Assembly: GCA_026874595.1 (NCBI GenBank) | Contig: CM049321.1 | Span: 496,479-560,478 of the forward strand | Length of the DNA stretch: 64,000 nucleotides | Direction of reading: 5' to 3' | From: Sipunculus nudus | Lineage: Eukaryota; Annelida; Sipuncula; Golfingiida; Sipunculidae | Shown: positions 37,815 through 49,559 of the stretch, piece after piece | Layout of the letters: the number at the start of each line of letters is the position of its first letter | How positions within the stretch are numbered: the first letter of the stretch is position 1 | The notes under the pieces: generated by a model | Databases searched by the model: none | What the model was told of the DNA's origin: nothing | The model's input: only the letters and a program-made list of their open reading frames with translations | Program-made: the position numbers and the translations under genes

Positions 37815-38895
37815 TGTAATAAACATGTCATGGGTAGCAGTAAGTGTACTAACATCAACTAACGAGTAACCGCGATAAGGACGAGTAAAATAGCAGCAAT
37901 AAAACGCGGGTCTTTTGATACTGGACGACGTTGATAGCACTTTGTCAAGTCTAATTGTAACAGTATCGGAGTACTGTCTCCTTTTTATTAAAAGCTAAAT
38001 GATGCCTTTGTACTTATTTAATTACAGGGGTTAACACTCACGGCTACTATACCCAAGTCTAAAATTAAAAGAGGCCAAGTACTGTATGTGGATTCCCCTT
38101 TTCTTAGAAGAGGTCCTCTTTTCTGTAAACCGCCGAAATAGCAGTCTTTCAAAAGCTGTCATATATTAATTAGAAGCCTATTGCCAGTATTGACCATGCA
38201 TTTTGGTTTTAATTTATCCTGTTTAACAACCAACAATTAACACCAATATTTTATCTCGGTGAGACTTTCATTTCCCATACCCTCCGAGACCGATCTGAAA
38301 GAGTTGACATTTATCAAATTAAAGTAAAACCTTAAATTCCGTCCCAGAGTTCACCAAAAGAAGCCAAATATACAGATAATACAGAAGCCCGGTACTCCTG
38401 GTTATTTGTCCGCTAGGTGTCTAGTGATATGTCAACATCATGATTTGTCTGTTATCAACTCAAAATGGCTTATCATGAGTAAGACCCTAACTACCACGTT
38501 TGGAGGGGTTAACTGGTCACATATATTCATGTTTAAGTATACCAACGTGAGCAATATCGGAGAGTCACTTCCTGGAATAACATATACATGTGGCCAACTG
38601 TAACACAATATTATATAAATGAAACAGGGAATATTCCTATAACTTCAGAAAAGGCTTTTATACATACATAAGTATCATTAATTATCGCTATTCAAACAAC
38701 CATGACATTTCTCGATCAACTACCATAAAATGTTGCTGTCAGTACAAAATAGGACTCAAGCCTAGGCAAGAAATACACAAGCGTACACTACCAAGTGATA
38801 GGAGTTGTCCTTTGGACCGGTAACGCTACCCGTGTAAAGCGTACATTCCATACTGAGGTGAACGGAATGTGAGCCTCTCTGCCTGTTCAAAAACT
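37815..38895. other. Upstream region of the lectin receptor gene
   Basis: About 1.1 kb between the LINE tail and the receptor start codon. It should contain the promoter and 5' UTR, but I see no convincing TATA box or initiator. Confidence 0.35.
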
Positions 38896-38959
38896 ATGGA
38901 CTCCAGAAATCTAGTCCTGGCTTTGTACCTGTTGGTTGTTACGCCAGGCACTGTACTCA
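38896..38959 (+). CDS. Receptor exon 1: signal peptide
   Basis: MDSRNLVLALYLLVVTPGTV followed by LS and donor A|GTAAGT (phase 1). An in-frame ATG at 38869 would add nine residues; 38896 is preferred because it gives a compact signal peptide. Confidence 0.7.
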
Positions 38960-41900
38960 GTAAGTCGACATCTCTATTTTTCCACTGGTATTTGTTCTTA
39001 ACTGTTAGCGAGTCAAAGCAGAATATAACCATGAACATTTCCTTGAATCCCTGTATACAAAGCCTCTTCATCTGGTAATTTACTACTAGTGTGGTTATGT
39101 GTTCTATGTGTGTATTTCCAAAAAGATAATACGGAGTCAGTTCAATGTTTATAGTTCTCTGCAAATTAAGGTTCTAATATAATTCGAACCCTTAAAGTCA
39201 CGTGCGTAAGCCCTATTTGGTATACAATTGATATGAACAGCTCACCGTACCTATAATGTTAGGATGGAACGTTCGTAGACTTTATGATCTCTTGATAAAC
39301 TTTCGTGACAATCCTCAAGATATGTAAACTAGGTGATTAATATGATTTCTTCTAGACACAGGAACAAATAGTGATTTGCGTAATGACCTACAAATAATTC
39401 CATATGTGCAACTTAATTATTAAAGTTAATTTCATATTGCGCAAATTGTTTTAAAGATTTACCATGCAGCCAAATGTAAGGTTCCGCTCTAGCCCCGGCA
39501 AATAGTGTATCAATTTCCTTTAACATACATATATTTGTGCAAAAATGTCCACTTACTTTTAAAAAGGCAGTGGATACACCGGGTACACGATAGTAAATGC
39601 AACATGGAATGCAGCCATCAATGCATGCGAAGAGCAAAATGGGGACCTGGCTTTCCCGACACCAGAATCTTTGAAGAACAACCGTATTGGCCTTCCACTG
39701 TCAGTCAACCGAAGTGGCTTGTGGTTACCTCTGGTCAGGAAAAAACTTAAAACCTGGGAATGGTTGGATGGATCTGCGGTTGGTAGGTTCCCCCCCCCAT
39801 GAAATAAACTCAGATCAAACTGATATATTTGTATTAGCGCAGTAAATCATTGTAACATATTTACACGACAACAGGTAATATCTTTCTAAAGTTCAAAAGT
39901 GAATGCAAACCAAAGAAAAGAAGGGCACGTTGCATTTACTTTTAACTGACACCATATGATTTTTTTTTCCAGTTTTATATATATATGTATACATATTATA
40001 TTTATATTTATATATAAACATGTATATGCACTGCCAGTAGGGGAATATACTATTTTACAAAAGATTCCCTAATCAATTGTTTTTGATAGTTTAACCACAA
40101 AAGAAACATGACCACCCTGCTATATGAAGGGTGTTATTATTCTAATAAAGACACCGGGATGAAAAAAATGTTTAACATGTAGTCCTGAAGTGTGTGACGC
40201 AATTCACCTTGTGACGTCACCATTATATAACACAAATCTGGACAGATGCTTCCGATACCTGGCCGATACCACTAATCAAGGTGGTTAATATTTACAGTAA
40301 ATCTATTTATGTCCATACGATGTAAATGCAAATTATTGGTTCATTATTCATTACAATATTCATACGTCATTAGTATTGATTGCTTGTGCGCCGTGTGCAG
40401 CAGTTAATTTATCTATCATACATTTTCCTCATTACTCTCAAGGTATGGCAGTAGCACACTGGACCGCAGAATCTGCCTTTGGCCTTCTTCATATGCGTGA
40501 TAAAGCACTGGAGGGTTCACCTGTAAATTCTATAAGTGAAGTTGGTTACATCTGTGAATTATCAGGTAAGAAATGTCGATTAATATAAAATACTTGCTTT
40601 ATGTGTGTTCTGATATGTGAACCATATTTTCATTTCCTTATTAATATGTATGAGGTTGCTTGAACTGCATGATTACCATTTGTCCGTCGTTCTCTGACTG
40701 GGCACAAATCCTAACCGTTGGACTTAAATACAAGTTACCTAATATCATGGTAGTCCCAGTCAAATTTCCCTGGAAACCTGAAATAAGGTCGCGATGGCCT
40801 ATATTCTGTTGGCTCCGGGTAAGGTGTCTCATTTAGAGTCTTTAGAGGGGTTACGATTGCGAAACATTTATTTTGTTCATAAAACAATATGAATTATATT
40901 ATAAACAATTACGACGTTGATATTATCAGTATGCAGTGTTTAAGCAGGAGTGGACCGGCATTCTAAGAGTTACAAGGTAAAAACAGAAGAAAAAAAAAAG
41001 ATAGGATCGTTTTACTTTAAATATTTTTTTGGGGGGGGGGGGGATAACCGCCTGTAACTCAGTATATGTGCATCTGCAGAATTCCATTCCGGTTTCGGAC
41101 TATTTAAAAGGGCAACATCACACGCTAAATCTCATTTATTTCCTGTGTTAACCAGACTCGGTAACTACTGCGCCTGCAGGCCTGGGTGTGTCATCTTACC
41201 CATTGATTGGTCATTTTACGGAGAACCCCCCCCCCCCCCCCACCCGAAAAGCGCACGCGTTTGTGAGTGAAACACGGCCGTTGGGCAAGGCCTTCCCATT
41301 ACGCCTGCAGAGCGCTTACCTTGGGTAGGGACCGCCCAGGAAAATATCTCACATCCTCGGCTGAGATGCGAACTCACAATCTCCCGGCTTTGATACCTGT
41401 GCTCTTCCCTTGAGCCACAGAACCCTTGTCTGTGGAAATCTACGTATCTAGAAAATACAAATTTCTCAAGAGCGCCTAAGATAATTACGCATTGGCGATA
41501 TATTGATCGTATTGACGGTTTCTCCGTCCTGGCGTCTGCCAATGTGTCATCTTAATTAAGTAATAATGAAATAAATGTGTCGTATCAAATTCAAACCTAT
41601 CAAAAGTCCAGTATGGTCCGCAAGGCTCTAACCTTAATTCTATTCTTAAGCACATCATCCCTAAACCAGTGTGAGTTAACATTTTGAATATTATAGTGAT
41701 CACCTTCGCAATAAAAAATAGGTTTTCTTTTCAATTTCGAATGCAATATCTCGAAAACCGTTCGAGCCGTTGATCCGCTAATGATAAATATAAGAACTAG
41801 CCTTGCAGGAGTATTTGTATTTTAAAATTTAGACATGTTAGAAAATTGAGTTATTTAAAGTAATTTTAATTTGAATTGGATTTCATTTGAACGTTGGTTT

Positions 41901-44900
41901 CTGTAAGAGAATGTGTACCATCGAATTTCAACTCCGTTTGATGTCAAATATGAAGTATTCATATGTTTATTTAGTTATTTTTCCCCCATTATTTAACTCC
42001 TAGGTATTTCCATGAATTTTATGCGGCGATTGTTAGCCCTTTGGCGGATTTGCGTTATTAAATTACACTCCCTTAACATTTAGTGTGAGCGGAAAGCAGT
42101 AGCCTTCATTTTCCACTCCCTATCTTTACATCAAGGGCCGTTCGAGCAATCGCTCTGATCTTTCATTTCCTGTCAGCATGCGCCCACTTAAAATTCACTC
42201 TGGCTGTTAGGTAGCCTTTTTGGAAAATTGTTCATATCTCTAATTGAGGACCCAATTGTCCTCATGATCGTTTGATTAATTGCTTCCTTGAGACTAAACA
42301 AATATTACCCACCCCAGCGTATTGTCTCAGCAATCATATATTTTCCCCTGGACTCACGCAAAACAATTTCGACAGATAAATTGATGTCCTGCAATATCTT
42401 GACATATAGTTCTTCTAGCTATAACTGGTTGTTATGAATGCAAAGACATTGTGTTATGCACGTCATTATGGTCCACTGAATACTTATTGTTTACATAACA
42501 AATCCTAGAAAGGTAAAACAGTATATTGCAAGGTTATAGCACATTAAATTCAATATTAATCATACATTTATAGATATGTTCATAATATATGTGGTTCCAA
42601 ACATAAATATTGTTGTTTGACTGATCAGATACATTTTCCTTATTTAATATCCGTTAGCCCAACATGTTACCTATATAATGGATATATATCCATGCCTTAT
42701 CATCTATGCGTTCATGCCAAGTATGAACATCTGGTTCTTGCTTTCAATCACATTTTATCATTTTTATTTTCTCTTGTTTTACATTGTTATAAAATACGAA
42801 TTTCATTTTTGATTTTCAGAAAAGCGTTGTGGGGAGTTAAAGACACGGACAGGGACTGAACGTTGCATTATGATTCATAACCGTACCTTCACATATGACT
42901 GCCAGAGCAACAAAGAAACTTGGTATGCCCTGAGAAACAGATGCAAGCATTTAGGTGGGGATCTTGCTGTGGTTAAGAACAGAACTACATGGGATTCTTT
43001 GAGTCAAGAAATTTACCCAGATCGTACGAAGAAAGAATGCAAGCTGGTATATGTCGGTTTCAGCAAGGAACGGTGGGTTTATCGCAAACGAAAGACATCT
43101 GGTGAAATTGGTACGTAGAGTGAATCACATTATATCTTTAAAATTTTATACTACATTTTCAAATGTAAAGTGACGTTTTCAGCAGATATATTTTTAATAT
43201 ATGTTGGTCAATTTCTCATTGCCAGTTAAATATATGTAAGAAGCATATCCATATATTTCAATGTCAGAAAATCAAAGCTAAACGTAAAAACGTATTCAAA
43301 ACTAATTATAACGTTCGTTCAGCAAAATATAAGCAAACAATGAAGCATTTTTAATTTTAACACAAGATCATTAATTTCTATTGATCATTGTTTCCCCTAA
43401 AGGCCAAAGAAGTCGCATTTATCAGTCGGTCTTATTATTCTGTACTATTTATATGTATTCGTGTTAAATTATATGAAATGCCCACTTGTCATTATGGAAA
43501 ACCTTTTTTAATGTTTTCAAATAGTTATGCCTCGGTACGTACGGAATCTTAAAATTCCCTAAAAATATATGTTGACTTGTTTTGACTTTTCAGAGCCGAA
43601 CATAACTTACTGGCGAAATGATCAGCCTCAAGAGTGGGGTAATTGCAGCATAATCAATAAGGATTCTGATGGAAAATACGCCTGGAAGACTGCTTTATGC
43701 ACTGAAAAGGCTGAGGCAGTCTGCTTACCTAGTAAGTATAATTAGCTGTCCAAGTTTCGATTTATTAAAGTTGTTCCGTGTATTCACTGCCACCCAACCG
43801 TCTCGGAAACACGCAGTTCGGCTGTGACACAATAACAGTGCAGGGCTTTACTCTTTAGACAGATTTTGTTTCTAAAATAAGCATCAGACTTCTTCTCACA
43901 GCTACTTTGTAGGCTTACAGTTTACACCTGAAGTCCTCCCATTTATTGGTTACTATCATAAGTCTGTTATATATATAATTGGAGTAAAATTGTTCTGTTA
44001 TATTTGTGTGCACTGGTTATCTGAGGTTATTTGAATCAGTCATGTGCAATCCAATATATGTTACCAACTAATATTTAGTTATCAGTTTGAGTAATTAATA
44101 TTATCATGCTTATTTGACAAAAGGCAGAAGTTGTTTTTTTCTTGTATTTACCAATTATTTATTGGAGAAATACATTTACAGGCGCACCCCCACAGACTGG
44201 AACAACACAGGCAAGTGTACCAGGTATGATGGGAAATTGCTTCTTCTAACAATTACATTTAATGCATGCAATCAATGAAAAGGAATTACCAGATATAATT
44301 ATATGGCAAATTGTATAGACACATAATGATGTTAATCCTTATTTAAACCAAAAATTTATTATTCATATAGGGAAAAAAGTAAATCATCACAAACATAAAT
44401 CAGACATGTGCTGATATTTCAATCCTAATTCTGTTGTCTATATTTTCTAAATTTGTTGATATAACACAGCAAACGGACCGCCGCTGGTGGTTATTGTACC
44501 TGTTGTGATAGGCGGACTTCTAGTGATAGGTGTTTCAATCGTGATTCTGCTTTTCATCAGGAATCGGGTAAGCTGTGTCTTTCATTTTTGCAGAGATGAT
44601 GTTTTTAAATATCTTACTCCACGGACCTAACTGTGCAACAAAATCTAATATCCCATTGACTATAATTATGAAAAAAAGTTATATTATTTCCGCATGGTTA
44701 TATAACTCCACATGGAATAGATAAATATATATTCGATGGGCTCTCCCAAAGGACAACGCCGGATAATATTTGAATGTAAAATTTAACCTCCAATTCAGAC
44801 ACAGCTTTGCTTAAGCTTCATGCAACATTCAAAGAAACGTTTTATCCAAATTATCAAAATAGATATCATTTCGGAATATATGATAAGTCGTAATTATCAA

Positions 44901-47565
44901 ATGTCACTCAAACGCGTACTGATTATGGTTCTGCAAGTGAAAATATATTTTGAATATTTTTTTCTCTTTTGTAAGACTTTGTTTAATATAGAATATATTT
45001 TTACCTCATCAAAACTTTCTTTGCAGATGAAAAAGAGAGTTATTAAAGAAGAAGCTGGAAAGGTTATGTATTCGTGAAGAAATTACAAGAAAACAAATAC
45101 CATAGTAACATTAATTGTTGTAAAAGTATAAATAAAAATAAATATGTCACATGGCAGGAATATAAAGAAGGCTGTTGAACTTCTCTACACGTATAATACA
45201 TACTTATGCAAATTAGACATACATTATCCATGACAGAATATATCAAATCAAGTACATATTAAAATCGAGAGTTTATGTGAATTGGGCATTGTGACCCTTT
45301 AGACCTATTTGTAAAATTCCAGGAACCCACGACTAAAGAGTACTCACCTGTTCCTAGTGAAGATGCAAACGATGGAGCACCTGCACTAAGTGATCAAGCA
45401 ATTACAGGAAATGTATTTTGAATAAAAATTCAAACATTGACGTTTTTATTAAATACAGTTTGGTAAGTAGACTAGGTAGAGAGCAACGTAAATGTACAAG
45501 GTCACATTTCAGGAGGAAAATGCCTTAAGGAAAGAACCAAATAAAATGGATCTTCCCCATGATGATGTTGACACAGAGCGAGAGAGAAAAATTGTAGAAG
45601 CACTACAAGAAACTGAGCCGGCTCCACTTCTAGGTCCTGTAGCAGATGATCAACGTCCTTCGGATGAAAAATTTCATCTTAATCTTCTCAAACAGGAGGA
45701 GGACTCACTTACCGTGTTGTATGTTGCGAGCGAAGCACACGGTCCAGTAAAATTGACAGGATCCGATGTAAAGATTTCAAATGAAGTTGACACACTTTAC
45801 ATGGATGCAAAACCTGTGACAATCACGGTGCACACTAATGTTGAGTACCTCACTCTAATACTACCGGATGACGTCAAACTTGTATCACCAGTAATACGAC
45901 TTTCGGTTGAAAAGTCGCAAGAGTTTCCACCAGGGATGAAAATCTACCTACCCCATAGCCTGCCTGAGGATGTGAAAGATAATATTGAAGTCCTTGAGAG
46001 AGCGTTCTCACAAGATGGTCAAATAGGGGGGAGTTCTAGGTATCAGGCGTGTAACATACAAGCCGATACGATTCAAATCGAACTGCCCAGGTATACAAAT
46101 AACTTAGAATTCATCGCGGTCTGCCCAACAGAAGTTTTCCGAGAACAGATATTTGACGCACTTATCTTTTCAAAGAAGGTTGTATGTGAAGATGGAGGTA
46201 GCAAGGCAGAAGTAAAGGTCTACCTTATGGAATCCATGTATGCCGAAATTGATGATTTCACGATGGTAATACATATTTATTTATATTTATACCTCTTACA
46301 GTACAATGTTACATGCAACATTATGATTATGAATCAGTATGACACTTTGACCATTTTCATATTGTTCGTATTTAGTCTATTTCGATATGGTAAATTTAAA
46401 CATTTTTAATGTCCATTAAGTTATGGAGGAAGAAATATAGAAGATCAGAGGATTATATTACGACACCTATATTAATTCGACCATTCCGTGAGTTACCCAA
46501 TGTTTGCAATAAAAAATAAATCTATATAAAACCAACAAAATATATGACACAATTCCTGCATTAAAACAGATGATGAGAAACGAGGAAGATGGTAGAGTTC
46601 CGGCGAGGATAAAAAATATTCATCCCGAGGAACCGCTTCAAGGAGAAGACATAGTGTTTGTTGCCCTAAAAGTGTACGGGGATTGGATGGAAGAAAACTC
46701 CGAGGAATGGCCTGTAGCAAAGGTATGACCCAGTAATAGGTAATAAGCCGTAACACAGTACTGTGATGAAAAGGGCTTGATGCATGTGACTTCAAGAATC
46801 ATGGTCAGCATCCGTTTTAGTAGATTCCCCTTGGGAGCAGATTGTTTCTGTTCGTGACTAAATGCGTTCCGCCAAAGTGAAAACTATGAGTTGAATATGG
46901 CGCTGTGGAGGAACAAATCGAACATCTGTCTAAGGTTGTAACAGACTGTACACTGCAGATCATTAATGTGTCTATTCTATGAAGATCACAGTCGCTGCTG
47001 CATTATAGAAGAGTAAAGTTCAGGATAAATCACATTCTCACTAATATTTCACATATATATTTCAATCAGTCATATAATGTCTTTATAACACTTTTCATGA
47101 AGTTTTATTTCCATGCCATGGCTTGTACATGCTTACGAAAGGACAATGCATTTTTTAATTTAACATAGGTTGCCCCATACAGTACTCTGCAAATTAGCAT
47201 GGTGCGTTTCTACGTAAGTAAGCCACATGAACGTCTAACTGGATACGATTACGACCCATACCTTTTCTTATAGTCTTACAAGCTCTGGACAAAATTACGA
47301 TAGTAAAAATCTCCATGTGCATCCTCTTTCCTGCAGGTTTTCGTGAAATTCAAATCTTTCTGTAAATATTTCACAGGCGTCGTCGTGGGCAGCCATAGAA
47401 GACAAGATTCATGGGTATGAAGCAGCTACGTACAGTATCACGTCCCCAGATGCGAAACACGAGAGCGCCAGAGGGAACCTAAAGATCAGTGCTTGGTACG
47501 ATGAACGTTGTGTAGAGGAAGATATTCATCAACCAGTAGAAATTTTTATCAGTGTATCAGGCTAA
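38896..47565 (+). CDS. Type I receptor: signal peptide, two C-type lectin-like domains, TM, ZU5-UPA tail (12 exons)
   Basis: Exons: 38896-38959, 39567-39782, 40443-40565, 42820-43110, 43594-43731, 44182-44223, 44470-44567, 45027-45062, 45323-45412, 45513-46265, 46570-46722, 47377-47565. All borders are GT/AG and all phases agree; the total is 2193 nt, 730 residues. Residues 1-22 look like a signal peptide. The first CTLD (about 24-134) keeps the outer cysteine pair but lacks the inner pair. The second (about 136-276) has all four cysteines. A Thr/Pro stalk precedes a membrane segment (about 297-321) and stop-transfer RNR. The cytoplasmic side has a linker rich in Glu/Pro, a ZU5-like domain (about 440-570) and a UPA-like domain (about 598-728); no death domain follows. 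The weakest joint is exon 9 to 10 (donor AAT|GTATTT); without it, exon 9 reads to a TGA at 45421 and the ZU5 part would be a separate gene. Ligand unknown. Confidence 0.65.
39567..39782 (+). CDS. Receptor exon 2: first CTLD, N-terminal half
   Basis: Contains NATWNAAINACEEQNGDLAF and LKTWEWLDGSAV, typical of CTLD helix 1 and the WIGL-to-WxWxDG region. The acceptor AAAAAG|GC is weak but is the one that keeps phase 1; donor G|GTAGGT. Confidence 0.65.
40443..40565 (+). CDS. Receptor exon 3: first CTLD, C-terminal half
   Basis: MAVAHWTAESAFGLLHMRDK through EVGYICEL, the closing strand and last cysteine of a CTLD. Acceptor CTCAAG|GT, donor G|GTAAGA, phase 1 on both sides. Confidence 0.7.
40640..40832 (-). 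repeat. Repeat-family fragment in receptor intron 3
   Basis: The reverse complement reads AGAATATAGGCCATCGCGAC, CTTATTTCAGGTTTCCAGGG and GGATTTGTGCCCAGTCAGAG, one unit of the 158-bp family, here in minus orientation, with a GACGGACAAATGG end. Confidence 0.55.
41030..41043. repeat. Poly-G run
   Basis: About 14 consecutive G after TTTTTTTT; low-complexity, with a poly-C run 185 bases further on at 41227. Confidence 0.8.
41225..41431 (-). repeat. tRNA-derived SINE in receptor intron 3
   Basis: The reverse complement begins GGTTCTGTGGCTCAAGGGAA (box A region, 41402-41417) and has box B-like GTGAGTTCGCATCTC (about 41362-41376), followed by a GC-rich body and ending at a C-run/G-run (41227-41241). 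Too diverged to be a tRNA gene. Confidence 0.55.
42820..43110 (+). CDS. Receptor exon 4: second CTLD, first part
   Basis: Starts EKRCGELKT after TTTTCAG. Carries ETWYALRNRCKHLGGDLAVV (CTLD helix 2 and GGxLA) and potential N-glycosylation sites NRT (twice). Donor G|GTACGT. Confidence 0.8.
43594..43731 (+). CDS. Receptor exon 5: second CTLD, second part
   Basis: ITYWRNDQPQEWGNCSII and YAWKTALCTEKAEAVCLP. The usual EPN/QPD calcium motif is QPQ and WND is WKT, so calcium-dependent sugar binding is doubtful. Acceptor CTTTTCAG, donor A|GTAAGT. Confidence 0.8.
44182..44223 (+). CDS. Receptor exon 6: short stalk
   Basis: Encodes APPQTGTTQASVP between TTTACAG and G|GTATGA, 42 nt, phase 1 to phase 1: a Thr/Pro-rich, probably O-glycosylated spacer. 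Confidence 0.65.
44470..44567 (+). CDS. Receptor exon 7: transmembrane segment
   Basis: PLVVIVPVVIGGLLVIGVSI followed by VILLFIRNR: about 25 hydrophobic residues and a basic stop-transfer. Acceptor ACACAG, donor CGG|GTAAGC, phase 0 out. Confidence 0.8.
45027..45062 (+). CDS. Receptor exon 8: juxtamembrane
   Basis: 36-nt exon, MKKRVIKEEAGK, after CTTTGCAG and before AAG|GTTATG. Basic juxtamembrane stretch consistent with the cytoplasmic side. Confidence 0.6.
45323..45421 (+). CDS. Receptor exon 9, with alternative stop
   Basis: EPTTKEYSPVPSEDANDGAP and ALSDQAITGN. Either it is spliced at 45412 (AAT|GTATTT, phase 0) to the ZU5 exon or it reads on to VF and TGA (45419-45421), which overlaps AATAAA at 45421-45426. 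The second reading gives a receptor with a short tail. Confidence 0.6.
   Translation, partial: EPTTKEYSPVPSEDANDGAPALSDQAITGNVF
45421..45426 (+). terminator. Candidate early polyadenylation signal AATAAA
   Basis: AATAAA begins at the last base of the exon 9 readthrough stop codon (TGAATAAA). If used, it would end a short receptor transcript before the ZU5 exons. Confidence 0.35.
45513..46265 (+). CDS. Receptor exon 10: ZU5-like domain
   Basis: Starts EENALRKEPN after the strong acceptor CACATTTCAG and stays open for 251 codons to ATG|GTAATA. PVTITVHTNVEYLTLILPDD, KLVSPVIRLSVEKSQEFPPG and MKIYLPHSLPEDV match the ZU5 pattern (SPvv.l.....F..P..l.LPH). The final ZU5 strand IQIELPRYTNNLEFIAVC carries RYT where FIIND proteins have HFS. 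AEVKVYLMES begins the UPA part. Confidence 0.75.
46570..46722 (+). CDS. Receptor exon 11: UPA-like, middle
   Basis: 51 codons between AAAACAG and AAG|GTATGA, phase 0: VPARIKNIHPEEPLQGEDIV and FVALKVYGDWMEENSEEWP. It fits the central strands of a UPA domain (L..ED..V.......W). An ATG at its first codon is incidental. Confidence 0.65.
47377..47565 (+). CDS. Receptor exon 12: UPA-like, C-terminal end and stop
   Basis: 62 codons and TAA after TTTCACAG: AAIEDKIHGYEAATYSITSP, RGNLKISAWYDERC and QPVEIFISVSG. The final two strands resemble the end of UPA domains (..L.i.v.......q.i.I.v). No death domain follows. Confidence 0.65.
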   Translation, partial: ASSWAAIEDKIHGYEAATYSITSPDAKHESARGNLKISAWYDERCVEEDIHQPVEIFISVSG

Positions 47566-47974
47566 ATATACATTCAAGATTATAAGCAACACGTACAAAA
47601 GCACGGTCATTATTCTGAAGACACAACCCTTGCCTGATTGGACTTTGCTAGCTTCTGTTTCATGTGCATACCTAAACGTATACTGTGTTTATTGACTAAG
47701 TTAACACATTAAAAAATATATTTTGTTTGAAGTAATGATTATATGTCTTGTGTCAGTTCGAATAGGTATATGATGTAGCCCTCTGACGGCCAGGCAAAAA
47801 ACTCACTCGTCCATGTCTATGTCTATAAGATCTTTGTATATAACAATTCAGAAAGAGATATATTATTGTGTACATGCCGTTATTAAGACATTCGACATGT
47901 AACGTAAACTTGATAATTAGAATGAAGTATATTTCATATTTTGCTTTTAGATTTATTATAAACGGCAGTAATTA

Positions 47975-47980
47975 AATAAA
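47975..47980 (+). terminator. Candidate polyadenylation signal of the receptor gene
   Basis: AATAAA about 410 bases after the exon 12 stop; the first canonical signal at a reasonable distance for the long transcript. Confidence 0.45.
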
Positions 47981-47984
47981 ATTG

Positions 47985-49380
47985 ATTTCAAGAAAGAATG
48001 CTTGTGTAATATGTAAGACTTATGATAAAAAGGATGGACCTTTTCTACAGCCATGAAGATATATGAACAGTGCATAGGGTAACTAAAACGTCTGGGACCT
48101 TGTGCTTAGTGATGGACATGCGACTGATAGTGTATGAATACACCGACTCAAAAGAAACTGTACATTCACTTTCCATTATTCTATTTGTGTTTTATTTTTA
48201 CCCAAAGTATCTTATCAATCATCTAATTTAAAAGAAAATACATCATTCACTACGATGAACAGTCAAAATCATTTGCCATATTTGGAGCAGAAAAGAGTAG
48301 AAAAAGGCAAAAAAACAATAAAACCATAGCCCTGACTCGGCTACCTTATATAGTAAATATTTTACTGACGGCTCCCACTGTTAGCTGGGATGGGTGGCTG
48401 CCATTAAGAAATGTAAAAGGCAGATTTTCAAATCAGTTCACTTGGTAAAAACGTCCGTTAAAATAATGACACCGTGTGTGATATCACATAGATTGGTTAA
48501 TCCATTTAGAAAAATAAGATGTTACTTGTATGTCGTTGTCGATATTTAAGTAGTATTTGAATGTAATACACTGGTTCATTTCTTGCAAAGAGAATCATTT
48601 TTTCATTAACTAGTCCGATGCATCTACAATTGACAGATTACAGGCAAAAGTTTGATCAACTCGCTTACAGATGCATACTGAACAAACATATGACTTTTGT
48701 GTTAAGAAAATATAATTGCCATGTTTATTTAAAAAAATATTCAAATATTTACATTGATCTCTGGTATATCTTAAAGGAAATGTATATTTATTGCAAAGTA
48801 CCCAAAGCAATAATATCATACAGAGAACCCAAAAATATAAACCCCTGAACTTTTAAAATACCATATGGAAGGGAAAATGAAAAATACCTCAATAGTAAAC
48901 TTAAAATGGACATGACTTATTTTTAAGTTATAGTAGTATATAACCCGGCTAATTTCTATTTCCTTTCGTAATGGACATTATATGATAATATTCAATCATC
49001 TGACATGTTAGGTCGGAGGAATCCAACAGTTGCTCACATTATGCAACATAGTTAAGAGATAAAATTTCTCCTACAGGGTTTTTGAGCATGAAGATCCGCC
49101 AGGCTGATTCTAAGATTAATATTTGCGTCCGAGATCAGAGTAACTATCGATTTGCTCAAAGAATTTCTAGTTCACTTTTGACTTTTTTTTCACTTAAATC
49201 AATTTTAACAGATAAGATTTAAGGTCAATAGATAGAGCTTCATATCTTCAGTTCTAATGCTGAAGCATACTCTATTATATTATGTATATAAATATGATTC
49301 ATATCAGCACTTATAGTCGTATGTATAAAAAAAAATATCGTCTGAGTGCTTGATAATTATTAATCGTGAATGATGAACAT
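47985..49380. other. Space between convergent genes
   Basis: AT-rich, no recognisable gene. Two overlapping frames at 48610-48848 are unsupported. Confidence 0.45.
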
Positions 49381-49386
49381 TTTATT
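49381..49386 (-). terminator. Candidate polyadenylation signal of the NLR gene
   Basis: AATAAA on the minus strand 174 bases past the NLR stop codon; a second lies about 25 bases closer to the stop (TTTATT near 49405). Confidence 0.45.
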
Positions 49387-49559
49387 ACAGAAGTTTAACT
49401 CATTTTATTTTCCAATGGATCCCCTTACCAGTATATACACCCTAACAACAGAGCAATTTCGTATGAACCAGGCACTCTACTAAAAGAAAGTACAAATTTT
49501 AAATACATTGGAATATTCATCCACAATAAGTCATCTGAATGGAAAATCTCACCAAGTGA

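Noticed and set aside
41030-41241. Poly-G and poly-C runs 185 bases apart as arms of an inverted repeat
   Set aside because: Sequence beyond the homopolymers is not complementary; the C run lies at the end of a SINE.
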